Below are positions 25,601-38,491 of a stretch of 64,000 nucleotides of DNA, in pieces. Source of the stretch: Gordius sp. MW1 (lineage: Eukaryota; Nematomorpha; Gordioida; Gordea; Gordiidae); the NCBI GenBank assembly GCA_964036665.1, contig OZ038529.1, positions 1,550,001 to 1,614,000 of the forward strand, read 5' to 3'. The notes below the pieces were generated by a model that worked only from the letters and a program-made list of their open reading frames with translations, had not been told where the DNA came from and made no database searches. The translations under genes and the position numbers were made by a program. Numbering within the stretch: the stretch's first letter is position 1; each line of letters starts with the position of its first letter.

Positions 25601-28600
25601 ATGCCGTGGCAAAAGAACCTCAAAAAAGGTTAAAATGGGCATTTTACCTTCAACCTCGTCTATTTAAACTGGTAATTGTAGAAAAAAAAACAAAAAACAG
25701 ATTATTTTTCAGGGCAAAATTCTCTATCAGAATTATTGGTCTGGTTGCGGGATAGAATCGCAAAGTTAATATTTGTATACCTGTGTTACAAAGAGGTTAC
25801 TTTCAAAGGAAAATGTATTTTTAAAAGTTTTCGTAACTAGTCTAACTTAGGTAAGCGTTAAAAGATTTTGTAAAATGAGTAGCGAGCGTCAAAAGCGTCA
25901 CTTACTAAGCTGCAAATATTCCCAGCGATGTTCCCACTTCTCGATCATGGCGTTCCGCATCCCATTGAGTTCTTCCATTTTACGCTTGATCTCGGGTCCG
26001 GCGTAGTGGCGTCTACTTATGAGCTCGCGCCCCAAGTCGAAAAAAGCGCTAAAACTGTCATCTCGCGACTCAATCTCCGTTTTCAGCGCTTGATGACCGT
26101 TCATAAGCAATTCCACTCCCGATACGTCGCTGTCGTTTACAAATTGTTATTGTTTTATTTTTTTGGATTTCATATTAATGAACGTTTATTTCCAAATAAT
26201 TGTACATTAATACGTGCTCGTAATTGAATTATGTTGCAGGCATAGAGAGCTATAGATCGAAACTGTATTGGATATAGTGATTTCCTCTTTAAATATATAA
26301 AAAAATCTTTGGGATCGATTACTAATATTTTTGGGATAAGGGTATTAATCAACCATCTTAAGCACATATATATTAACCTAAATGCCATATTTGATTCGTT
26401 AAATTTCAATATTTATTCTCAAACATTGATATCAAGAAAACCAGTTAATATTTAAAATTATGTGCATCCACACATTTGGGGAGATAGTATGTTATCGTTA
26501 AAAGTAACGTTAGCGCTAAGAAAATTATGGTTCATCCGAGCTCCAAATGTAATAGAAAATCTCACTAAATTACTTAATAAATTACAATGTAACAAGGTAG
26601 CCGCTATCAGCCGGTCTAAAGTATTATTAGTCTATGGGTATAATGGAAAAGAAAGAGTTTATATACAATCTCTACATTCTCTCGGTCGTTTCCCCCTTTA
26701 CCCTTTCTTCATACTAAATATTGCCGGTATGATTCAATTCATACCTGATAGTAGTAGTGTTGTACAAAGGGCTTGGTTTTGTGTGGTCGACCTTTAGTTT
26801 AAAACGAAGACTAACGATCGATTCTGGTCTGTTTTTCAAATTTCGACTAAGCCTAGTGGTCGACTAAGAAAAACAGACCAAAAAATCTTTTGTGTTTTTT
26901 TGTTTCCGGCCAAACAAAACCCAGCCGTTTTTACGACGCTACCTCATAGCCGATTATGGAAACTTAGTGCTTCGAGCACTTTTACCAAGTACGAACCTGG
27001 GTTTTTGGGCCGTTTTCATCTGTCTGCTCACGTCTTCCATCCAGAGGGCCAGGTCTCGGGCTAAATTGAAAAATTTGAAGAGATCGCTGGTATCGTCTAG
27101 CTTATGCCTTCGCCCTTCCACCATGGCATTCAAGTTATTCCAAGCCCGAACGACTTCGGCCTCGCGCTCGGTTATGGTTCGGGCTCGCTCGCCCGCGTAC
27201 GACGTTTGCAGCGTAGAAGCTCGAACTCTTATGTTTTGAACCTTTTTTTGCCCCGTTATGATTATTATAATATTTTAATTCGTTTTTAAATAAATGTATA
27301 TTTTGTGAAGATGAAATAAATAATTAAAGAACTCATGTGAGGGTTTTAAGTGAAGGTTTGAAATGAGAGGTTATTTTAAAAACATAAAAACGCGGTGGAG
27401 TTTGTATGTGTCATTGTGATAAATTAAAAGTAGTTGTGAAAAGCGCTAGGTATGTAATTAGAATATGAGATGCAATTGCAAAAGATTTAAAGTATATAGA
27501 CGATTCCACAATACCGTTGAATAATATTGAATCATTATATAAATACTTTATCCCTAAAAATAACGTTCATGAAGGCGGGAAGACCAAAAACGGCTGGGTT
27601 CGTTTAGTCGACCAAACAAAATCCAGCCGTTTTTACAACACTAATTGCAACCGCCCTAGGGAAAAAATGATAGCAAATTAATATATTGACATATGGTTGA
27701 GGTATTGACAAGCCAAAGATATTTCTAACGAAGCTCATCCTATGAATTACTTAATATTATATAGTCAAGTCAATTTTCATTTTTATTAAGAATATATAAA
27801 GCTGCACAAATATTTGATATAAAACATATTTTCTAACCTGTAGTCCCAAGGATTCTAAATCTTTTTCGAACCCTAGATGTTTTCTCTGTAGCACGGATAC
27901 GCTGGTAACGTCTCTCCCCAATTCTTCCGACATGGAATTCTTCTTTTCCTAAACACAAAAAGATTATAACTACACCAAAATCGTATAAAATTAGCTGAAA
28001 TAAAGACATTAAAGTCAAATATTACGGAACTACCATTATAGAAGACTAAACCCTAGGATTAAAACGTAACGCACCTACAAAAAATATATAACTAGCTAAA
28101 AATCGTGCAAAATTAGTTAAAAGACAGGCGGACGGACGGACAAAAAGTCAAATAGAAGGCTAACCTCTAGAATTAACTTTCAAAATCAAACACTAAAATT
28201 CCCGAGAAGGGGGGGGGGGGCAAGGGGGTAAAAGTACCCCTATAGTTTCCAGAATTTCTCCGCAATCGTTGTAATATTTATAGAGGTCGTAGGAGGCTTG
28301 AAGCAGTTCGGTGCGGGTTTGCATAAGCTCTCTCAAATCTTCCCACTTATCCACGATGTAGTCTTTCCAAAGCGCGATCTGAGCCGAGTCGGGGTGGTGG
28401 CCTTGTATCATCCGGTCACATGACTCCCTCACGTAACCCATCTTGTCTTTGCCGGCTCGATCGGTATCTTTAACGAACTCCCCGAAACGATTTCTCAACC
28501 GCTGTAGTGGTAATTGGTGAATTATTAAGCCAGTTTCGCAATCATCCGTTATAAAGCAACAACTTAGACATATTGCTGCAAGAAATTCACGGTAGCATAT

Positions 28601-31600
28601 ATAAATAGCAATTAACCAGAATTTTGGCCCAAATAATGTAAAAGTATGCAAGGGTCATCATTAATTTGCAGGGAATTATTTAGCTAATTTCGCATTTATC
28701 CTTATAAAGCACCTGATTACCAAAATAAATTTATATATAAAGGTAATAAGTCGGCCCCATAAACAATAATGGATATTAGGCTCGGGCGAGGTCGAAAAAA
28801 CTAAATCCAACCAGCGGTCACTATTATTTATCTTTTTTACATAAAGCTAAGATACCATAAATGCCAAAACCCGCAGGGACAAAAATAAATTTTGGCCTTT
28901 GGCCAGATAAAGTTAAAGTCAGCAACGGTCATCATTAATTTTCATGGAATTATTTAGCCAATTACACAATTATCCTTAATAAAGCAACAACCTAGACAAG
29001 GTGCCCAAAGAAATTTACATATAAAGGTAATCAGTCGGGCCCAAAAATGAAAATTGGGCTCGGGCGAGGTCAAATATTTAAAGCCAGCCAGCGGTCATTA
29101 GCTAGTCTATATGCGAGAGCAAAATTAACACCTCAAAATTTACGCAATGAAGTAAAGATATAAACAAAAAGATCTCTCTCTATAAGGCGTTGTAGTAACG
29201 GCTGAGTTTTGTTTGGTCGACATTTGGTTTTCAAACCAACGATTTTTTGATCTGTTTTTCTTAGTCGACCCCTAGACTTAGTCCAAATTTGAAAAACACA
29301 CCAGATTGTCGCCCAAACAAAATTCAGCCGTTACTAAAACGCTAGTCAAAACAGCCATGTGGGGTCTCTGGGACCCCAAACCTACGGTGACGTGTTCATA
29401 ATCTTGACCCAACTCGTGGGAGCCAGCTATAATTTCCCGTTCCGCAATCCATTGTTCGATATCTTCGATCTCTCGGGCTAATCCGTGCAACAGCATACTC
29501 TTATCCAAATCGTTTCTTCGCTCCTTGGCAATTTCCTTCAGGCCCGCGTACAACTTTTCGATTTGATGCTGCTTGACAGCCACTTGGTCGCTAAACCATC
29601 ATTAAAGTAAATTAAATATCTGATCATTTTGAAGTTATATTCGAAAAATATTTTCTCTTTTTTAAAAAATAAAAATAGTTTTATGAAACAAATTAGTTTA
29701 AAAAAAAGTAATCTCGGGCACAAAAACAATTACGGAATTTGGGTTCGGGCGAGGTCGAAAAAATTAATGCCAAGCAGCGGTCATTAGCTAGTGTATTTGC
29801 GAAAGCAAAATAAAAGTCTTATACAGAAGCATAAGTCCACAGCCATTAAACCCGTAAAGTTTTTACGGCATTTAAGCAAAAATTAGTTGGACAGGACAGG
29901 GCAACCAAAAGTGAAACCATAAATTGCATAGCAATTAATAGTACGAATATGATTTAATACAAAAAGAGCGTTATGCTAGTTTATTAAAGGGGCCAGGAAT
30001 CCAAAAGAACTCAGCAGAGAGAATATAGCATATCACGTAAATTTATTGAATATATATGACCAAACACATTTTAATCTCCTTAAAAAATAAAATTAACCGT
30101 CATAATTCTAGATTATAAATAAAAAAATACTTAACAAACCGTAAAATTAACATCAAAAAATTGTGTTATTTACAAATAAATTTAAAAATTTCAATAAGTA
30201 ATGCTTTAAAACTTAGGGCAAGTCAAAATTTCAAATCACAAACCAAACCCATCGCTAAAATTATCTAATATAGATGTTTTATACCTTTCGGGGTGGTCAT
30301 CGCGCATGAGCGTTTCGGCGCGCTCTCCCAATTCCCTAATATTATCCGCGTACATATCGATTAAATGTTCCGTGTTGGAGTGCTTTTTGAGTAGAGCGTT
30401 AACCGCTTGTCCATCTTTGCCCCGCTCGCCCGTTATCATGTACAGCTCTTGTTCGCTCATCCAAGCCTCAGCCTCCGCTATGTCATGGTAATACTACACA
30501 AACCACGTAAAATAATTGTAAGATTTATGATAATGTGCGCCGGGCAGGTGACCCGAAATAAAACTTTAAATGCTTTAGGGTCGGGTTAGGGTTGAAAAAA
30601 GTAACTATGCAGTTCTCTAATTAAACGCCACGGGGAAAAAGTTAGTGCAGGCCAGGGAGGAGGTGAGAATGATACGGTGGAGCTTGGGGTATACTAGTGT
30701 TGTAAAAATGAAAAAAAATGTGAAAAATTTTGAGGTAGGGTTTTGTTTGGTCTACCTTTGGTTTAACTAAGATTAACGGTTGACTCTAGCCTAGTTTCCA
30801 AATTTTGACTAAGCCTAGTAGTCGATCAAGAAAAACAGACCAAAAAACCATTTGGTTTGTTTATGTTAAGTCGACTAAACCCAAAGGCCAGCCAAACAAT
30901 ACCAGCCGTTGCTACAACACTAGCTAGTGTATAGGTGTCACATATTCAATTGCAAAAAATGACAACCCTTATCGACCCATAAAAACGTACACGCAAATTA
31001 TACGCCAACGGTGATTTTTCAAAATGGCCCCCATTTTTTATAAGTTCATGATGACCTATGACATTACTGCAGTTTTACCAAAAAAACACTAAATCAGGGA
31101 ATTAACTTGTTGGGCTTGCAGAGACAACACGAGCTTTCTATCCCTCTCATCGATGCTACGCTTTAGATCGGTCAATTTATCATCCAGCTCCTCCATTAAA
31201 TCCCTAAATTCCCGAGAACGTTCCGGGATGGATTCTTGCAATTCTTTGCCCCGTTCGAACAGGGACATTATCCTGGGCTCGTGCCCCGTTACCTCCGACC
31301 TCAGCGTCTACATATGTGGAATATACAGGTGGCAATATTTAAATTTTGACCTTATTTGTGTAAATATCAAATTAATGTTCAGCAAATCATCATGGAAATT
31401 GTAAAATCCAATATAATTTTAATCCATGGCTCTATGCCAGCTCATTAATCAAATATATTTTAGCATGTATCATACACAATTATTGGGAAATAAACCCTAC
31501 TTTGAGAAAAAAATTAGATAAATTGATCATGACAGCAAAATAAGGTATTTAAAAGGAGAATAAAAGGAGTTTATATTATATCCCGTGTATTATGTACGAT

Positions 31601-34600
31601 GTACTTAAGTTCCTTTAAAAAAACCTAAATCAAATATCACCGTAAAACTTAGTTAAACATGGTTAAGAATTAACAAAAAACCTAGTTAACTGATAAAAAC
31701 CCATCATTTCTAACAAAATCGCCCTAAGGAACATATTAAAACAGCAATTCACAGGGAAAAAACTCATTTATATCATAGTAATGTAAGCCGAGGCTTGGGG
31801 GCATAAGTGAAATGTATCGTCATACCTGATTCTTCTTTTGTAGGCCTTGCACGGAAACCAGGCTATTGCCATAATTTTGGCTCGTAGCTTGGGGGAAGCG
31901 CTCCTCGAGCCATAACTTCTCGTCTTCCACGTCGCGTTGGAATTGGAAAATGTCGCGTTGTTTTTGCAACGTTTTTTTGCGCTCGAGCAGAGGTTCTTCG
32001 AGCCCGCGGAATTTTTGCTGGATAACGGCGCGCTGCGGGATGACGCTCGATCTTGGAGCGTCAATTTCGGTTTCGAGCGGACTGGCGACCACCTCGACCT
32101 GGGCTTGAAGCTCTTCCATTTGCGCCATCTTAAGCAGCATTTGCTTCTCCACGTCGTCTTGTTGTTGGAGCAAGATATTGACCGAAGTCAAGTCTCGACC
32201 GTAATCTTGACTCGGGATTATGGTGTTCTCCAATTCTTTCGTCCATTGATCCATATCCTCGCACGTTTGCTCGTAAATTACCTACAAACAAATATAAAAA
32301 AATAGAAACGCTTATTCAAAAGATGTACGATTTTGACTAAATAACGAGCATTTAATAACAGCATAATTTATATGGTGCCTCATGGGCGTAGCCAAGGGGA
32401 GCAGGGAGGGGCAGCTGCCTCCCTTTAAATCCAAAAATATGTTAAAATTATCGCTAAAATTTCAAAGAATGTTCATTTTGCCCCTTCCTAAATCATAATT
32501 GCCCCCCCCCCCTCTAATCCCAATACTGGCTACGCCCATCTGGCGCCTAAATATACTCTTAAAACGGAAGATGAGAGATATAATCCCATCACGGAAATCA
32601 GTCAAGCTTGCTATTAAATTTTTGTTAATGCTTTCATTAGGTAAAATGATACATAAAACATACAATAAACGAGCATAAAATAATATAGATAAAAACTATT
32701 AATATTCATCATGTTCGTCAAGAGCCAACAAGGGCCATGTGTCAGACTTAGACTCTTTTACATAAGAGCTGTATTATTTTGACAACAATATTAAAATTCA
32801 CCATTTTACAACTGGGAAATACGTGAAATACCGATATAAATGACACTATAACTCAAGCTTTTAAGAATAATTATCATGAATCATAAAATTTTACAAACAA
32901 ACTCAAGATTTTAACTAGTATTATTCTTGTTAAAAACCAAATACACATCTAAAACTACCTTTTTGTTGGCGTCGAAAATCTTGCTGCCCTTGCGTTTCGT
33001 AGCTTCTTCTAGCGCTGCCCAAGACGCTTCCAAATCTTCCAAATTATCCTCCACCAATCGAGCGTAGCGCGGATGTTTTTGCGCTAGCGCTTTAGCGCTA
33101 CTCCGACACTCCTCGAGCCGAGGTCTATACATAATGCAAGCAAAAAAAGCTCATAAACGTTCTAAACAAAGTGCTAAAGCACACAAAAAATCTTCCATAC
33201 TCTAACTAACGATACAAAGATGAAATATAGATTTAAGCAATTTACGAATTAGTGTTGTAAAAATGGCTGAGTTTTGTTTGGACGAGCTTTGGTTTAATTA
33301 AGACTAGCGGTAGATTCTACTCTGTTTTTCAAATTTCGACTAAGCCTAGTTGTGGACTAAGATGACAAACAGACCAAACAAATTTGGTCTTTTGTATTTA
33401 GTCGACTTAAACCATGGGTCGACCAAACAGCACCCAGCCGTTTTTACAACACTAGTGTATAGGTAATTGAAAGAATGACAACTGTTATCGACCCATAAAA
33501 AAGTACGTAAGTTATAAGACAACGATGATTTTTCAAAATGGCCCCCAGTTTCAATAAGTTCATGACCATTTATTCAGTTCAACGCTGCTCATGTTTAGTC
33601 AAGACTAAAACCACTGGTCGATCAAGCAAAACCCGTTTTTACAACGCTATTACGAACCTATTAGCCCCTATCTCGGCCACGAAAGCCTGATGCTTGGTCC
33701 ACTTGCTATGAGCGGTTTTGGCTTCTCGGTAACTGTCGTCAACTGCTACGCGCTTCCTATCGGCAACCCATTCTCCCAGCCCGGACATTTCTTTGAGCAG
33801 CGCGTGAAGCTCGCGCAGGTCTCGAAGTTCGGAAACCCGCTCGCGGGCGCGCTCTCGATTGGCGGATCGTCTATCGCTTAACGCTCGAGCTTTGGAAGCT
33901 ACGACGTCTGCCCAAGCGTAATCGCGCCCACCCGGTTGGCCCCCTTGTTCGGCAGACGCTCCTCTAAAACGTAAAACGAGAGGGAAAATGTTTGAGCGTC
34001 AAATTTCAAAAATATCATTCAACAGGACAGGACATGAGGGTACATTTTCACCGAAAGCGAGCCTATAAGATTGTTACAAAATATTTAACGTAGTATTAAA
34101 ACCAAGACTAATTATTCAAGTGTAGAATAGATTACTGAATAGCATTTAAAAACCATGCCCGTTTTACATCAAATACAAGCGTCAAATTTGTATGAAAACT
34201 GGCATTAATTGAAAAATATCATCTAACATCAATGCCATCCAATTAGTTTTTAACGCGTTTTCTTTTGTAGTATCTTATTTACAAATGTATTTTACCCATG
34301 TGATACTTTTATAATTTCAAATAAACAAAGTATTTTTTAAACAAATAGTATTGTTACAATCTTTTCACATAGTATTGCTAAGACAACTTATGATAAAAAT
34401 GCAGGAGATTTCGCTAATAGCGATCAAAAATACGATAGCGCTCCCCCCTCATTCCTCCTCAAAAAAGAACTGTCCTTTCTAGGTCGGACATTATAGTTGA
34501 ATAAGCATAAAAAAGACAAGAGACACTACAAACAAGACAGGTCATTTATTATTCCTTTTGAGCTCATAAAATGCTCACTAGAGAACTGCAAAACTTTTTT

Positions 34601-37600
34601 CAACCGAACCTGACCCTACCCGATTTTTTTTTTAATTTTTCAACCCGAACCCGACCCGAAAGCATTCTAAAATTTTTAGCCCAAATTCGACCAAAAGACA
34701 TTTCAAAATTTTCAACAAGACTCGTGGTTTCGTTAGTCTCTAATTTAAAATATGTCCTAGATGGCATGTATATTAGTGTTATTCTTATTTGATTCACGGT
34801 TATCAATCGTCTTTACAAAAGTTATATAATGCCTACCCTTCAAAAACGACGTCCCGGGGTGGTCTGGAAGCTAAAAGGCGGTGGGCAAACTGCTGCAAGG
34901 CCTCAACCTTTTCGTCGCCCGCCTCCAACATGGGCCTGTAGAGGTCGTACTCCTTGATCAAGCCTTCCGTTTGCTCGAGCGAAGTTACGGGCACGTCTTG
35001 AAGGCCGGCCAGAAAGCGATCTTGTTGGTTTAGCAGTTGGTCGACTTGCTTGGCGTCGCGCAGGAAGATTTGGAAATTTAGGTTGTCCGATAAGAAGCGT
35101 TGCCTATTGTCCCACATCTCCAACAGCTCGGTCCAGCCGTCGTCTAGCGCTTTCAAGCGCTCTCGCAAAAACATGTATTGCGGATCAGTTTGACCTGCGA
35201 GAGAGAGAGCAACGGAAATTTTAGCAAAGAGTCACTTTTTTCAACCCGAACCCGACCCGAAAGCATTTTATCGGGCCGGGTCACCCGTGCAGTTCTCTAA
35301 CTTTAACACAATAAATCTTGTTATATTATATCTAGGGGGGGGGGGGGGGGTTATGCCCCTTCCCGACTCCTCATACGGAAGGACGGGCGGAAAAACTAGG
35401 AGATAGTCTCATATTGAAACACATAATAGTAGTGTCGTAAAAACGGCTGGGTTTTGATTGATCAACCTTTGGTTTAAGTCGGCTAAACATCTCAACAAAG
35501 CAAAGATTTTTTGGTCTGTTTATGTTATGTCGACTAAACCGAAAGGTCGACCAAACAAAACCCAGCCGTTTAACACAACACTACTTCCTACAAGTGATTG
35601 TCAGTCTGACTTGGACGAATATTTCCAATCAAAATCATGTTATTAAGAGGTGTGGGGGTGGGGGGGGGGCAAAGGGGGTATAAAAACCTCGTGTAACTTT
35701 TTCCCCCATCCGCACAATTTTGTCGTGGTCGTCCTTATAAGCCTCTATGTCATCTTTAATGGCCCTGTGCTGAGTGAGGAGTTGTTCGGCTTGGGTCAGA
35801 GAATCGGGCATATCTTCGGAGGCGACGGCCCGTTGGGTGGCGCTCAACCAAGATTGAAAATGATCCACGTCTCCGAGGAATCGTTGGAGATCTCCGTGTT
35901 CGGCTAGCTTAGCATCTCGCGCTCGGACCAGGGAGTTTAGACTGTCCCAAACTTCGTGGATTTCTCCGAGCTCTTCCCGAATGGCCGAAGCCGCCTCTAA
36001 GCCTTCGCCTTTGCTTTCAATCACCTCGGCTTCTTTCTCCAAATTATCCATCTAATTTTATGCAAATAATAGCGATTAACGAAGGATTTTGGCCTAGGGC
36101 CAGACAAATTGAAAGTAAGCGACGGTCATCATTAATTTGCAGGGATTTCCTGAGCCAGATTTGCACTTATCCGTTATAAAGTAACAACAACGTAGACTAG
36201 GTGCTAAAAAATATATATATCTTGGTAATCGGTAGGGCACAAACCCAAAAAGAATTTGGGCTCGAGCGAGGTCGAAAAAATTAGCCAACCAGCGGTCATT
36301 AGCTAGTCTTCATGCGCCAATGTCGATGCATTTGCAATTTTTTTAGTGGAACCAACAAACTGAAAAAAGCAACAACAAAAACCTTGCCGAAATTTCAAAA
36401 ATTTTGAGTGGAAATTTGAACCTAAACATTAGTAAGTTTTTTTAAACTAATAATTATAAAATGTATAATCTTTTTTTTGACCATAAAGATAAATATCATC
36501 ATAAAATTGGTAAAAAAAATTTGAAAGCTTGGTTATTGTTTTAAAATTCTCAAAATAAAGTAGAATAAAGTGACCATAAAATGTTAAGTTAATCAAAGCC
36601 AAAGAGAAAATTTTTCATTATAACTCCCATCGCGAAAAATCACAAATTTTGTCTACTTAAATAAACGAGGTAACTGAAGCTTAAAGTTTAACTAGTCTTT
36701 CAAAACGCATTTATAAACATAACTTAAAAAAGCGAGCTTAAGACATTTGCGCTCTAGTGTCGAAAAGCGCTCGTACTAAGAAGTAAGAGAGAGAGAGCAT
36801 GATAACAACACAACCTACCTTGGCTCTGATGGCGTTTAAATCGCGTTCCATCAAGCTGAGGCGACGCTGCAACTTCATGACGCTACCCAAATCGTTCCCA
36901 AATTCTTCCGTCTCTTGTAAAGCTTTAGTTTTATCCAAGATCCAAGACTAAATGGGGAAAAAGATTTTTTATTACTTTTTCGCTTATTCTATCTAGTTAA
37001 TCAACAGATTTAAGCATATAAAGTCCCCTAAAAAAATTACTAACTAATATTCACATTATAAAATAATTTAAATTAATATTTCAAATACAATAAAGGCTAA
37101 TTTTTTGCAAGTTTTTATAACCTTTTTATCATAGTATTTTGGCATTTGAAATAAAAAGTTTGGTAAGTATTATATAAACACAGCTAAAGAACGATACGAA
37201 TATCCATGGGCGTAGCCAGGTTTTGAATTAGAAGTGGGCATAATGATTTAGGGAGGGTCAAAATGATCATTTTTTGAAATTTAAAAGGATATCTAGATTT
37301 AGAGGGGGCAGCCGCCCCTCCCTGCCACCCCCTGGCTACGCCCATATGAATATCCACATTATAAAAAATAAATAAAAGATAGTATTTCAAATACAATTAA
37401 GGCTATATTTTTTCGGGGGAGGTTTTTTATATTTTAGATTTACTATGGTCTCTTGGCATTCCAAGTGAAAAGTTTGAACGCCGTAGGCTGCATCTAATTC
37501 GCTCTTCTTTTTATCCACCACGTCCCGCAATTTACCCCACCTAAGATGACGGAGTCCAAACACATAATTACAATAATTAAACGACCGCGTAGCGTTGTAA

Positions 37601-38449
37601 AAAGGGCTGGGTTTAGTTAAGTCGACCTTTAGCTTTAGTCGACCAAACATAAACAGACCAAAAATTTTTTGGTGTCTATTTGACTTAATCGAGCTCTAGG
37701 CCTAGTCGAAATTGAAAAACAGAGCAGAGTCGACCGTCAAACTTAGTAGAACCAAAGGTGTCGACGACCAAGCAAAACCCACCCGTTTTTACGACACTAG
37801 ACCGCACGCGAATGCGTAGCATTAATATTGAAAAACGTTTAAAAATAAAGGGGCAAGCAAACAAACAAAAATATAGGAACTTTTTGTTTAGTTCCGTTTG
37901 ACGGGCCAATATTTCGTCCGAGTTGGGGTGGTCCACTTGCAACAGCTGACGGGCCAGCTGATTTACGCATGCTACGCGAGAGGCGGAATTATTCATCTCT
38001 TGCTCGAAACTGTCGAATCGGTGTTTCATAACCTCCAACTCCTCGATATCTTGGCTCGGGGCTATGGAAGATAGCATCTTCTCCTGCAATGCAAAATGAT
38101 ATAAATACAATAAATAGACATTTATTAAGCAAAGTTGACGGCCATTTTGAGAGAGATTTTGTTTCGGTGCGGGTTTTTGCGCTGCGAAAAGTTCACGAGT
38201 TATTAATTAAGTCTAAAATCTCTCCGTGCGCGATTTTAACACACATATAAAATCGTTCAATACATTAACATAGATTTAGTTCGTTAATATATGGAGGGCC
38301 CTTTACTTAATAATTAACAGCTATTCACGAGCTTAATGTAGATAATCTATAAAATATCGGTTTAAAATGATAATATCCAAGTTTAACCATAAAATTCATG
38401 AATTTCTTATAAATAGAGTTTATGGATTTAATAAATGTTTATTTTAGAA

Positions 38450-38491
<42 letters not shown>

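Noticed and set aside
28193-28651. Longer open frame running past exon 26
   Set aside because: The extra upstream part is intron repeat sequence and the extra downstream part reads through the donor; phase with exons 25 and 27 fixes the exon at 28238-28501.
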